From contig NZ_CP061300.1 of NCBI RefSeq assembly GCF_018687635.1, forward strand, positions 868,001 to 932,000: a DNA stretch of 64,000 bases, in the 5' to 3' direction. This stretch comes from Polynucleobacter sp. MWH-Braz-FAM2G (GTDB taxonomy: Bacteria; Pseudomonadota; Gammaproteobacteria; Burkholderiales; Burkholderiaceae). This document shows, piece by piece, positions 28,040 to 36,639 of this stretch (the stretch's first letter is position 1; each line of letters begins with the position of its first letter). The notes beneath the pieces are model-generated. The model saw only the letters and a list, made by a program, of their open reading frames with translations, was not told the origin of the DNA and did no database searches. Both the position numbers and the translations under genes were made by a program.

Positions 28040-30320
28040 ATCTCTTGCTGCGGGTTTTCTTGCCATTACGCTAGGTTTATTGGCGTGGACAATTTTTAAT
28101 TTCAGCAATATCGCAAGCCATGTTGATAGCAACATCTTTTCTTTGCTTCCTAAGTCCGATAGAAATCAGATCGCAAAAGAATTTATTGAGCGCATTGGCA
28201 AAAATGGGGAAAAATCATTAGTTATCCTCGTGGGGTCAAATAGCCTTGAGACCTCATTAGCCGCAGAAAAACGCCTTAGAGATTTAATTAAAGAGCTACC
28301 GGTTGTTAGCGCCTCTTCTGAAAACTACTCAGAGTTTCTTGCTAAGCTAACCGCCCACAGGTCAGGGCTGTTAACGTCTGATGATATTGCCCATTTAAAT
28401 ACTGAATCCTCAAACTTCTGGGTTGAGAGGTCAAATGCCTTAGCTTATGCATTGGGGAGTTCTGTAGTTCCATGGAAGGATGATCCCTTTGGCCTCCTTA
28501 ATGATTGGTTATATAAGTTAGGTAAGACAAGCAAGGTTCGACCATATGGCGATAGCTTAGTTGCGCAGGGGTCAGATAGAAGTTACGTTGTTGTGCCGCT
28601 AAGGGTAGATGATTCAGTGAATTCTATGAATTCTCAGATCCATCTTGCGGATAGCTTAAATATCGCAATTAATAGCACCAAGGATAAATTTCCCGAAGTT
28701 GAAATTGTGAAATCGGGAGTCATTTTCTTTGCTGCAGCCACCTCTAAGTCGGTGGAAAAAGATATATCACTTATTGGTTTGGTCTCCGGTACCTTGGCCT
28801 TGACCCTGATTCTTCTTGTTTTCAGGAGTTTGTATGCCGTTGGGGTTGTTTTAATAACGGTTTCGATCGCATTTTTATATGCCGTTCTAGCAGCCTATCT
28901 TTTCTTTCCAAAAATTTACATACTGACCATCGCTTTTGGAATAAGCCTTATTGGCATGTCTGCAGATTACTGCTTGTATTGGCTGACTGCATCTATGGGT
29001 GATCACAAAGATACATTTGAAAGAAGGCGTTATTTGTTGCCGGGTATGTCATTAGCGCTAATTACAACTGCGCTGGGTTACTTATTGATGATTGCAACGC
29101 CTTTCTCGGTACTTTCTCAGATGGCAGTCTTTTCAATAGTTGGAATTGTTGCTGCATGGCTGACAGTCGTCTTGCTATTCCCATTTATAGAAGGGCTGGA
29201 TTTTAATGACAGTAAAGCAGTTAATCTGATCAAGAACTTGCAGTTACTTGTATGGGGTGCCTCTACTAAGTTCAAAGTGCTAGCCACTATTGGAATCATT
29301 GCGCTTTCTTTTTACGGATTACAGGCCACAAAGGTTGATGATGATCTGAGATCTATGGCAAGTTTAGATGGCGGGCTTGTTGCTGACCAACTGAAGGCGT
29401 CAAGTATTTTGGGTATTCCTAGCCCATCTCAGTTCTTTGTTATTACGACGTCATCAGAACAAGAAACTCTGGAGAAGACGGAGAATCTAGCTGCAAAGCT
29501 AGATAAATTGGTTGCCGATGGGTTGATAACTGGATATCAAGCAGTTACCTTGTATGTGCCTTCAATCGCAAGTCAAAAGATCGCAAGTCAGGCATATGCA
29601 TCTTCGAATAAGGGGTCTGCATCTAAGTCGCTTGCCAAAGAGTTTGGAATAGACGGGACCTGGGCGACAAATCAGAGCAGGGTTGACCCACCATTAACAA
29701 TTGGCGATATCAAAGATTTGCCGATATATCAAAAGCTTTCATATCTATGGTTTGATTCTGAGAGCTATGCTGGTAAATCTTCTGCAGTATTACTGACAGG
29801 AGTGAGTAGTTCGGCGGCAGTTCAAGCGCTATCTGGGGTTGCTGACCACGAAGTATCTTGGGTTAACAAGACCCAAGAAATTTCGGAATTGTTTGGTAAC
29901 TACAGGACTTTATTTAGTTATGTAATTGCCGTGGGGTACTTGCTGACCTTTGTTGTTGTGTCTATAAGGTATAGAAGGGATGCTTGGCGAGCCCTTGTGC
30001 CGCCAATATTCGCGACATTGCTTACGCTGGCAATACTTTCTCTATTGGGCGAGACAATATCGCTTTTATCCGTTGTCGCCTTTGCGCTATTGCTTGGTGT
30101 TGGTACGGACTATGGGATATTTCTGCTTCAATATCCAAGCGATAGAAGAGTGCTGCTTTCGATTTCAGTTGCCGCCTTAATGACTTTAATCTCATTTGGC
30201 AGCCTTGCATTTAGCAGCATTCCTGCGCTCCATAGTTTTGGAATAGCGCTTTTATTTGGCGTGTTCCTATCTTGGTTGTTAACTATTTTCTTCGCAAAAC
30301 AGGCATCAGAACATGCTTAG
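28017..30320 (+). CDS. MMPL/RND-family exporter
   Basis: A 767-residue inner-membrane transporter. It has an N-terminal membrane helix, a large periplasmic loop (about 35-240), a five-to-six-helix block (about 245-390), a second periplasmic loop (about 425-630) and a second helix block to the C-terminus. The first block contains GMSADYCLYW and the second GVGTDYGIFLL, the paired proton-relay motifs of this family. It probably moves the finished polyene lipid toward the outer membrane with the adjacent LolA-like and DUF3261 proteins. Confidence 0.9.
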   Translation: MKRFNYSKSLAAGFLAITLGLLAWTIFNFSNIASHVDSNIFSLLPKSDRNQIAKEFIERIGKNGEKSLVILVGSNSLETSLAAEKRLRDLIKELPVVSASSENYSEFLAKLTAHRSGLLTSDDIAHLNTESSNFWVERSNALAYALGSSVVPWKDDPFGLLNDWLYKLGKTSKVRPYGDSLVAQGSDRSYVVVPLRVDDSVNSMNSQIHLADSLNIAINSTKDKFPEVEIVKSGVIFFAAATSKSVEKDISLIGLVSGTLALTLILLVFRSLYAVGVVLITVSIAFLYAVLAAYLFFPKIYILTIAFGISLIGMSADYCLYWLTASMGDHKDTFERRRYLLPGMSLALITTALGYLLMIATPFSVLSQMAVFSIVGIVAAWLTVVLLFPFIEGLDFNDSKAVNLIKNLQLLVWGASTKFKVLATIGIIALSFYGLQATKVDDDLRSMASLDGGLVADQLKASSILGIPSPSQFFVITTSSEQETLEKTENLAAKLDKLVADGLITGYQAVTLYVPSIASQKIASQAYASSNKGSASKSLAKEFGIDGTWATNQSRVDPPLTIGDIKDLPIYQKLSYLWFDSESYAGKSSAVLLTGVSSSAAVQALSGVADHEVSWVNKTQEISELFGNYRTLFSYVIAVGYLLTFVVVSIRYRRDAWRALVPPIFATLLTLAILSLLGETISLLSVVAFALLLGVGTDYGIFLLQYPSDRRVLLSISVAALMTLISFGSLAFSSIPALHSFGIALLFGVFLSWLLTIFFAKQASEHA

Positions 30321-30855
30321 ATTTAAGATCTTCAGTATCTGTTTGGCTGCCTCGCTTTTGCTGTCTGGCTGCGCAACGGTTTTTCTGAATGACTCCAATG
30401 ACAAGAGCTTGAGTGGATTGGGTGAACCAAGAACATTAGAGATGCAGATGCAAATTACTAGAGGCGATACTTCATTTGCAATGGATCTAGTGGCTGATGT
30501 ACATAATCAAGGTTTAACTGTTATAGGTTCAGCATTTGGCGCTCGTATCTTTACGCTTTCCTTTGATGGAAATCTAATTTCCGAGGGGGTGGGCTTGGGA
30601 TTGCCAATTACAGTGTCCAATAGACTGATAGTAGACGATGTTATTTTGACCCTCGCTACTCTAAAGTCCTTAGAGGTAGGGTTGCCTAAGGGATGCGCAA
30701 TATCCGTAGATGGTGATTGGCGAAAGATATACTGTAACGAACAGCTAATTGTGAAAATCAAGCATCAAAAAATGGCTGATAAGAATGAGCTAGTTTCTAT
30801 TGAGAGACTTCAGCCAGAATATAAAGTGAATTTTGTTATAAGCGAAGCAAAGTGA
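30313..30855 (+). CDS. DUF3261-type lipoprotein of aryl polyene clusters
   Basis: A 180-residue protein with lipobox LSGC at about residues 17-20. The mature beta-rich part resembles DUF3261 lipoproteins that accompany MMPL exporters in aryl polyene operons, and it may act as an outer-membrane acceptor. Its stop overlaps the next GTG start by 4 nt. Confidence 0.75.
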   Translation: MLRFKIFSICLAASLLLSGCATVFLNDSNDKSLSGLGEPRTLEMQMQITRGDTSFAMDLVADVHNQGLTVIGSAFGARIFTLSFDGNLISEGVGLGLPITVSNRLIVDDVILTLATLKSLEVGLPKGCAISVDGDWRKIYCNEQLIVKIKHQKMADKNELVSIERLQPEYKVNFVISEAK

Positions 30856-32012
30856 CGATTTATATTAACGATTACGCAATTACTAGCCCTCTTGGGTATG
30901 GGGTTGACGAGACTCGTAAGAATCTTTTTTCAGGCATTAGCCCAGGGATGGGTCCGACTGATAAATATAGCCCTGGCAGAGCCCTATATTTAGGGCAGGT
31001 TAATGACGCACTTCCCGATTTGGCTCAAACGCCGATTAAGCATCGCTCCAGAAACAATCAACTGCTCTCAGCGTCCTTTAATCAAATTGAAGATAGGTTT
31101 TTTCTTCTTTCGAGTGGAATTGAAAAAAGCCGTATTGCAGTAATTATTGGGTCAAGCACGTCAGGTATATCTGACGAGGAGGAGGTCTTTCCTTATGCTT
31201 TGGAGAATCAGAAGTTTCCGGAGTCATTTGATTTGGCTCAAAGACTATTTTGTTCGCCCGCACATTTTTTGGCAGATAGACTTGGGATTTCTGGTCCAAC
31301 GTACGGAATCTCAACTGCTTGCACCTCTAGCGCTAAGGCCATCATTAGTGGGGCTAGGTTACTAAAAAGCGGAATGGTCGATTTAGTCATCGCTGGTGGC
31401 GTAGATACGTTATGCAAATTTACTGTTGCTGGATTTACTTCAATAGAATCAGTTTCAGAAGGGCGTTGCAACCCGCTTTCAGTAAATAGATCTGGAATCA
31501 ATATTGGAGAAGGTAGTGCACTCTTTATTTTGAGTCGCGAACCTGGTGGCATCTCTATCTCAGGATGGGGAGAGAGCTCTGATGGTTATCACATATCTGC
31601 GCCAGACCCCGATGGCAAGGGCGGAGAGATTGCCATTAAGTCTGCTTTAAGCATGGCTAACAAGCAATGTAATCAGATTGAATACATCAATCTTCACGGC
31701 ACCGGCACAAATCACAATGACTCAATGGAGTCCAAGTTAATTGACCGACTTGGGTTTGGGTGCCCGGTAAGCTCTACTAAGGCATTAACTGGTCACACGC
31801 TAGGTGCTGCTGGTGCAATTGAGGCTGCAATCTCATGTTTAACTCTCGATGGCGATGGACATTTGCCCCCGCATATATGGGATGGGGCCCAAGATCCTGC
31901 ATTACCCCAGCTTAATCTTGCCTCAAGCTTGCCTGACTCACCAAAGGTCGTGATGTCGAATAATTTTGCATTTGGTGGGAATAACACATCCTTGATATTG
32001 GAGAAGGCGTGA
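30852..32012 (+). CDS. Beta-ketoacyl-ACP synthase (ApeO-like)
   Basis: A 386-residue condensing enzyme with active-site Cys157 in STACTSSAKAI, His in NLHGTGTNHND and the Lys/His pair in STKALTGHTLGAAGA, so it should be catalytic. GTG start, coupled to the upstream lipoprotein. In characterised systems an ApeO ketosynthase pairs with the non-catalytic ApeC; here the 21825 product is the candidate partner. The loop NNFAFGGNNTS near the end is intact. Confidence 0.87.
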   Translation: MTIYINDYAITSPLGYGVDETRKNLFSGISPGMGPTDKYSPGRALYLGQVNDALPDLAQTPIKHRSRNNQLLSASFNQIEDRFFLLSSGIEKSRIAVIIGSSTSGISDEEEVFPYALENQKFPESFDLAQRLFCSPAHFLADRLGISGPTYGISTACTSSAKAIISGARLLKSGMVDLVIAGGVDTLCKFTVAGFTSIESVSEGRCNPLSVNRSGINIGEGSALFILSREPGGISISGWGESSDGYHISAPDPDGKGGEIAIKSALSMANKQCNQIEYINLHGTGTNHNDSMESKLIDRLGFGCPVSSTKALTGHTLGAAGAIEAAISCLTLDGDGHLPPHIWDGAQDPALPQLNLASSLPDSPKVVMSNNFAFGGNNTSLILEKA

Positions 32013-32452
32013 CCTCAGCGCTAGAGCAAATGCTTCCCCACAAGCCCCCGATGGTATTGGTTGATAGGCTGGTATCTAGCGATGATCACTCGGCGATAGT
32101 TGAGGCAATCATCAAGGATGACTATCCATTTACAGGTGAGTCTATTGGCACATGGATTGGTCTTGAGTTGATGGCTCAATCTGCCGCAGTCTTGGCTAAA
32201 TTAACAAAGCAAGCCGGCTCAGATAAGGCTTCGTTGGGTTTTTTATTGGGAAGCAGAAGCTTTACTGCTCATGTACCTGAGTTTGTGCCTGGTCAAAAAG
32301 TGACAGTGGAGATCGAGCTTGATCCCGCAAGCGAAGGGCAGGTCATGGTTAATGCTCGCGGCAGGATTAAGGGTGTAGCTGGGCAAGTAATTTGCGAAGG
32401 TACGTTAACGTTGTATGAGCCTAACGATGATGCTTTATATTTACCCAAATGA
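32009..32452 (+). CDS. ApeP-like hotdog dehydratase
   Basis: A 147-residue hotdog-fold protein beginning with LEQMLPHKPPMVLVDRLV, the FabA/FabZ-like signature of ApeP dehydratases. In known systems ApeP pairs with ApeI; here ApeI is the C-terminal domain of the 24122 product. GTG start, 4-nt overlaps on both sides. Confidence 0.85.
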   Translation: MTSALEQMLPHKPPMVLVDRLVSSDDHSAIVEAIIKDDYPFTGESIGTWIGLELMAQSAAVLAKLTKQAGSDKASLGFLLGSRSFTAHVPEFVPGQKVTVEIELDPASEGQVMVNARGRIKGVAGQVICEGTLTLYEPNDDALYLPK

Positions 32453-33183
32453 AGCTAAATAAAACTGTTCTGATTACTGGTGCCAATAGGGGTATTGGTA
32501 GGGCTATTGCCTGCAGACTGGCCTCTGAAGGCTATGATCTGGCACTGCATTGCAGATCAAACATTGGTGAGTTGGAATCAGTTGCCCAATCGATTGAAAA
32601 AGAGTTCGGTATCAAAGCCTCTCTTTTGCAGTTTGATGTTTCTGATCGAGTCGGCACTAAAGCGGCTCTGGAAAAATATCTTTCTGAGTTTGGTGCGCCA
32701 TATGGAGTTGTTTGTAATGCCGGAGTTACTGCAGATAATTCTTTTCCCGCAATGTTGGGCGAAGAGTGGGATGGCGTCATAAATACCAATCTGGGATCTT
32801 TTTACAATGTACTGCATCCATTGGTAATGCCTATGGTGTCTAGTAGAAAGCCTGGAAGAATAGTCACCATGTCTTCTGTTTCTGGGGTAATGGGAAATAG
32901 GGGGCAGGTAAATTACAGTGCCTCTAAAGCAGGCGTTATTGGGGCAACTAAAGCGTTGGCTCTGGAGTTGGCCAAGCGAAACATTACAGTGAACTGTGTG
33001 GCCCCGGGGTTAATAGAGACCGATATGGTTTCAGAAGACGTTGTCGAAAATGCTCTAAAGGTAATTCCGGCGCAAAGAATGGGGAAACCGGAGGAGGTAG
33101 CTGCAACAGTCAGCTTCCTGCTAAGCGAAGGTGCTGCCTACATAACAAGACAGGTAATCTCTGTTAATGGCGGAATGATTTAA
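32449..33183 (+). CDS. 3-oxoacyl-ACP reductase (FabG-like, ApeQ-like)
   Basis: A 244-residue short-chain dehydrogenase with the NADPH motif ITGANRGIGRAIA, the NAG motif in VVCNAGVTADN and the catalytic Ser-Tyr-Lys in SSVSGVMGNRGQVNYSASKAG. It would reduce beta-keto intermediates between condensations. It is the last gene of the operon and is followed directly by a terminator. Confidence 0.9.
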   Translation: MKLNKTVLITGANRGIGRAIACRLASEGYDLALHCRSNIGELESVAQSIEKEFGIKASLLQFDVSDRVGTKAALEKYLSEFGAPYGVVCNAGVTADNSFPAMLGEEWDGVINTNLGSFYNVLHPLVMPMVSSRKPGRIVTMSSVSGVMGNRGQVNYSASKAGVIGATKALALELAKRNITVNCVAPGLIETDMVSEDVVENALKVIPAQRMGKPEEVAATVSFLLSEGAAYITRQVISVNGGMI

Positions 33184-33195
33184 ATCTAGAAATAA

Positions 33196-33223
33196 AAAAG
33201 AGAAGGCTCATCCCTTCTCTTTT
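33196..33223. terminator. Bidirectional terminator ending the aryl polyene operon
   Basis: Stem AAAAGAGAAGG with its complement CCTTCTCTTTT. It is flanked by A residues on the left, so it can also end the convergent lipoprotein gene at 33243. Confidence 0.85.
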
Positions 33224-33242
33224 GGTTTGAAATAAAAGCTAG

Positions 33243-33599
33243 TTATTGACCAGAAGCTTTCTTCTCATCCTTTTTCATTTCTTTCATAACCTTCTGACCA
33301 TATTCAGAGCTTACAGCACCCTTACATTTGAAGTCGAGGTCAATGATGCCCATGGTGGCAGTCGCTGGGTCGGGACGTAGATTCTCTTTAACAACCTCAA
33401 CTCCATTGGCGCTTTTCTCAGCACAGAATTTTTCAGCATGCTGATATGCGCGTAACTTAACTTTGGCCATATCTCCGCGGGAAACATTAATTGTGTATAG
33501 GCCATCGCCTTTTGGAAGAACGCCGGTAGTAGTGGCGCAGGCGGCTAAAAATAAGCCAGCAGATAAAACCGCGATTTTCTTAGCATTTGATAACTTCAT
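33243..33599 (-). CDS. Small lipoprotein, unknown function
   Basis: A 118-residue protein with lipobox LAAC at about residues 18-21. The mature part has AYQHAEKFCAEKSAN and LDFKCKG, which resembles the middle of the 19327-19848 lipoprotein. A Lys-rich tail ends the protein. It is convergent with the aryl polyene operon. Related lipoproteins therefore sit on both sides of that operon. Confidence 0.75.
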   Translation of the reverse strand: MKLSNAKKIAVLSAGLFLAACATTTGVLPKGDGLYTINVSRGDMAKVKLRAYQHAEKFCAEKSANGVEVVKENLRPDPATATMGIIDLDFKCKGAVSSEYGQKVMKEMKKDEKKASGQ

Positions 33600-33691
33600 A
33601 CTTACCCCTTGTGAGTCATAGTTTTACAGAGCTACATACCAACATTCTATGCTAAATTCATCATAATTTTTATAGAAATTAGGCAGTTTTA

Positions 33692-34675
33692 GTGACAATT
33701 TTATTAACAGGCGCCACCGGATATATAGGCTCTCATGTATGGGTAGAGCTACTACAGAGATCTTTTGATGTGGTGGGTATAGATAACCTCTCGAATTCAA
33801 AAATCGAGGTTTGCAGTGCTGTCGAAAGAATCTCGGGCAAAGGCGCAACCTTTGTTAAGGGTGATATTAGGGATTCAGCCTTTCTATCCCAAGTCTTTGC
33901 AAAACATTCGATCACCCATGTCATTCACCTAGCTGCTCTAAAAGATGCTCAAGAGGCGCTACGTAATAAAGATGAGTACTTTGATGTAAACGTGAATGGC
34001 GTGAAAACATTGTTAGCCGCTATGCGAGCAAGTGATTGCCATAAAATTATTTTCAGTTCGTCAGCGGCGGTATATGGGGGCAAGGCAATTTCCCCTATGG
34101 GTGAGTCAGCTGAAACATCTCCTGCAAACTGGTATGGAGAAACCAAGTTGAAGGCTGAGCAACTACTGCGTGATGAGGCATTTAAGTTACCGCCAATGCA
34201 TTCTGTAAGTCTTAGGTATTTCAATGTGGCAGGCAGGCACCCGTCAGGATTGCTCGGAAGCAGCTCAATCGTGGCATCGTTGTCTTTGTTTGACCAGATT
34301 GAAAAAGCCTTGAAATCTAATGACGCGCTATGTGTTTTTGGTGACGACTGGCATACCCCTGATGGAACATGCGTGCGAGATTATGTTCATGTATGCGACA
34401 TTGCCAAAGGGCATATAGATGCATTAAAGCTCTTAGATGAAGGGAAGGGCTTTAGCGCTTTAAATCTTGGTTCTGGAACAGGAAGATCCGTTAAAGAGGT
34501 CATATCTGCATTTGAGGCCATTACCGAGTGTTTATTGCCAATAAAGGTAGTTGGGAAAAGGGTTGGAGATGTTGCTGTTAGCTATGCCGATTGCAAGAAG
34601 GGTGAGGAGCTAATCGGCTGGAACCCCACAAGAACCCTTGCTGATATATGTGGGGGCTACCTTCAGGGGCTCTAA
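33692..34675 (+). CDS. galE: UDP-glucose 4-epimerase family protein (GalE-like)
   Basis: A 327-residue extended short-chain dehydrogenase. It has the NAD motif LTGATGYIGSHV at the N-terminus, the catalytic Ser region FSSSAAVYGG and the YxxxK motif in NWYGETKLKAE, plus the family block GTCVRDYVHVCDIAKGH. GTG start. It probably interconverts UDP-glucose and UDP-galactose or a related nucleotide sugar. It lies inside the mobile element between the pigment operon and phage genes, so it may supply sugar donor for the cluster glycosyltransferase; that link is inference. Confidence 0.88.
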   Translation: MTILLTGATGYIGSHVWVELLQRSFDVVGIDNLSNSKIEVCSAVERISGKGATFVKGDIRDSAFLSQVFAKHSITHVIHLAALKDAQEALRNKDEYFDVNVNGVKTLLAAMRASDCHKIIFSSSAAVYGGKAISPMGESAETSPANWYGETKLKAEQLLRDEAFKLPPMHSVSLRYFNVAGRHPSGLLGSSSIVASLSLFDQIEKALKSNDALCVFGDDWHTPDGTCVRDYVHVCDIAKGHIDALKLLDEGKGFSALNLGSGTGRSVKEVISAFEAITECLLPIKVVGKRVGDVAVSYADCKKGEELIGWNPTRTLADICGGYLQGL

Positions 34676-34750
34676 TTTTGGCTCCATTTCTATATGGGTC
34701 TCCTAAGGATTTCATGGTGGCCATGCATATACCCAGAAGGTGCCCATGAT

Positions 34751-34957
34751 TCAATTGCAGGATTGGCCCGTTCTTTCTCGAAGGTAGTTCTGTACCTGCT
34801 CAATCGTCCAGAACGATGACCTACCAATCTTGGTTGGTTTGGGAAATTCACCTTTCTGAACCATTAACCAAAACTTGGATTTAGAAACAGGCATTACCTC
34901 CAAAATTTGCGGAATTCTCATCAAGGTGATTGGTGAGCTTTGTGAAGAATTATTCAT
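34751..34957 (-). CDS. AlpA-family helix-turn-helix regulator / excisionase-like
   Basis: A 68-residue DNA-binding protein: MRIPQILEVMPVSKSKFWLMV followed by GEFPKPTKIGRSSFW and a recognition-type helix WTIEQVQNYL, as in AlpA regulators of P4-like prophages and satellites. The ATG at 34957 is preferred over 34969, because a GGAGG lies 7 nt ahead of it. It probably controls integrase or excision. A small ORF just upstream overlaps it. Confidence 0.88.
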   Translation of the reverse strand: MNNSSQSSPITLMRIPQILEVMPVSKSKFWLMVQKGEFPKPTKIGRSSFWTIEQVQNYLRERTGQSCN

Positions 34958-35078
34958 GATGGCCTCCATGACGGATGCGTTTCATATTTTTGCGATAAAC
35001 CTGTAGCGCCATTTTTGCCGAACTCATCTTCGTATAACCATATGAGCGATACAGACTATAAAGCCGAATTGCAACCAT
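34950..35078 (-). CDS. Small basic protein (42 aa) upstream of the AlpA gene
   Basis: A 42-codon frame starts with ATG at 35078, preceded by a strong AAGGAG with 7-nt spacing, and stops inside the start of the AlpA gene (8-nt overlap). The product is basic (MVAIRLYSLYRSYGYTK, later RKNMKRIRHGGHHE). The ribosome binding site and the overlap suggest a translated leader or small regulator coupled to AlpA. I know of no homologue. Confidence 0.5.
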   Translation of the reverse strand: MVAIRLYSLYRSYGYTKMSSAKMALQVYRKNMKRIRHGGHHE

Positions 35079-35419
35079 CAAAAATCTCCTTCAGTGTTTT
35101 GTTGTACATCGTAATGTGTGCTGCTGAAGAGCAATGTAGTCAATGAAATTTGGATGGTCAATCAAAAGTCAATACCCACTTTAACAACGCAAATTATTTT
35201 TTAGCTATAAAAAAATATTTAATCATAAAAGTGATACAAGCCATATAAATAAATGGCTACAGCCGTGTCAGTAATTTCTGATAACGAAAATATGAAAGTG
35301 GATTTATATGGATTGAAAAACACCTTTTGCTCAGAAAAATATTTTTAAAAAATTTACGGAAATAGATTACAAGGAGCTGATAGATAAATAAATTTCAGAA
35401 AAATACAAAATAAAGTGGT
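35079..35419. other. AT-rich control region of the phage-like module
   Basis: About 340 bases between divergent transcription units, strongly AT-rich with many A/T runs (35150-35410). No gene is visible. It probably holds the promoter of the minus-strand AlpA unit and the regulatory sites for both sides. Confidence 0.5.
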
Positions 35420-35448
35420 TTGACGATAGCCTTTTGCATTGATAGATT
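35420..35448 (+). promoter_or_regulatory. Sigma-70-like promoter of the replication/packaging genes
   Basis: TTGACG (35420-35425), a 17-nt spacer and TAGATT (35443-35448). It sits just upstream of the DUF1376 gene. Because a TTG at 35439 lies within this promoter, the ATG at 35505 is the more likely translational start. Confidence 0.6.
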
Positions 35449-35504
35449 CATTGTTTAGTAAAGCTTTAAGCAAGAACAAAAACACAATGGAGGGCAGGCA
35501 ATTT

Positions 35505-36410
35505 ATGAACTACTACGAGCATCACATAGGCGATTATGCGGAAGCTACGGCGCATCTCACATTCACTGAGGATGCCACTTATAGTCGTTTAATTAGAAAG
35601 TATTACGCGACCGAGAAACCGCTGCCCGTCGATGTAAAGCTAGTTCAAAGATTGATTAATGCTAGAACAAAAGAAGAAAAAAATGCCGTGGTCTCGGTCC
35701 TCAATGAATTTTTTAATCTAAGGGATGACGGGTGGCGACAAGAGCGCTGTGACCATGAAATAGCTCGTTTTAAGGACAAGCAACTCAAAGCCAGGCGGAG
35801 CGCGGAAGGCAGGTGGCAATCACCATCGACCGATGAGTCGGCACCTGAAAACTCGCACAACAAGGTATGCGTTCGCAATGCGAACGCAATGCCAACGCAT
35901 TGCTCACCAGTCACCAAACACCAGTCACCAGACACCAATCTCCATACACCAGACAAACAAAACAATGGGGCAAATACGAAAACTTCTCAAAGCAAAACTC
36001 TGGATCTAAGTCAGATTACTCAGCTATTTGTTCAAGAGGGCGTCAACATTTCTGCAGAAGACGGGCGCGCTCAAGAGATAGTCAAACTTCATGTTTCAGA
36101 AAAGGAGTTTAGAGAGGCGGTTAGCCAGGCAAAAGATACGCGCAAGAGAGCATCAAGCAATACCCCGATAAATGCGGGATTTGTATTGGCAATACTCAAG
36201 GGCATGCATAGGAAGGCGTCGACTACCGATCCATCGGAGGTTGTTTGGTGGAAAACCAACCAAGGCATAGATGCCAAAGCGCGCGAACTCAATATGAAAG
36301 CTCAGGGCTCTGAATGCTATGACTCCTTTAAAACCAGAATCTTTGCCGAGTTACGAAGGCGCGAGCATCAAGACGTATGTCCTTCAAAGGAGGTGCCTCA
36401 TGCAGGCTAA
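35505..36410 (+). CDS. DUF1376 (YdaU-like) phage replication protein
   Basis: About 301 residues. The N-terminal domain, MNYYEHHIGDYAEATAHLTF to about residue 90, is the DUF1376/YdaU type found in phage replication modules. A variable Ser/Thr/Pro/His linker follows (about residues 115-160), then a helical C-terminal part. The linker DNA holds two palindromes and four iterons (see the origin entry), as in lambda gene O. The start is an ATG after GGAGGGCAGG. Function as an initiator is inferred from this layout. Confidence 0.8.
   Translation: MNYYEHHIGDYAEATAHLTFTEDATYSRLIRKYYATEKPLPVDVKLVQRLINARTKEEKNAVVSVLNEFFNLRDDGWRQERCDHEIARFKDKQLKARRSAEGRWQSPSTDESAPENSHNKVCVRNANAMPTHCSPVTKHQSPDTNLHTPDKQNNGANTKTSQSKTLDLSQITQLFVQEGVNISAEDGRAQEIVKLHVSEKEFREAVSQAKDTRKRASSNTPINAGFVLAILKGMHRKASTTDPSEVVWWKTNQGIDAKARELNMKAQGSECYDSFKTRIFAELRRREHQDVCPSKEVPHAG
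35868..35958 (+). other. Candidate replication origin: palindromes plus four 14-bp iterons
   Basis: A 10-bp inverted repeat (TGCGTTCGCA, one base, TGCGAACGCA; 35868-35888) and a 7-bp one (GCAATGC, 4 nt, GCATTGC; 35886-35903) precede four repeats starting at 35904, 35918, 35932 and 35946, with consensus ACACCAGTCACCA and an exact 14-bp period. A-rich sequence follows. The array lies inside the replication-protein gene. Confidence 0.6.
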
Positions 36411-36639
36411 CCAGGCTATTGCGGGCGTGATTGATCGTCTTGATATGGAGGACTTTCCAATTGGATCGATTGTCAAAACTCCTAGTGGCCGCGTAGGCAC
36501 GGTCGTAAAGCATCGAGGTGCCCAGAGTCGGTATGACTTATTTCAACGAATCATCATTGAGTTCGAAGAGCCAATGGGTGATTCAGTGGCATTGCAGCCA
36601 CATCTGCTCACCATGATCAAAAGCTCAGCAACATCATGA
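36400..36639 (+). CDS. Small phage-like protein, unknown function
   Basis: A 79-residue protein. I chose the ATG at 36400 because a strong AAAGGAGGT lies just ahead and because the upstream in-frame codons overlap the DUF1376 gene without support. The central block, FPIGSIVKTPSGRVGTVVKH, looks like a small SH3-like beta barrel, a suggestion only. It overlaps the gene upstream by 11 nt and the one downstream by 4 nt. Confidence 0.72.
   Translation: MQANQAIAGVIDRLDMEDFPIGSIVKTPSGRVGTVVKHRGAQSRYDLFQRIIIEFEEPMGDSVALQPHLLTMIKSSATS

Noticed and set aside
33600..34750. An internal att copy that would split the pigment island from the phage-like half
   Set aside because: I looked for the TCTCGTCTCCGCCA core and the CTACCCACCA unit here and saw neither.
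35904..35958. Possible CRISPR array
   Set aside because: Repeats are 13-14 bp in direct contact with no spacers, so they are iterons, not a CRISPR array.
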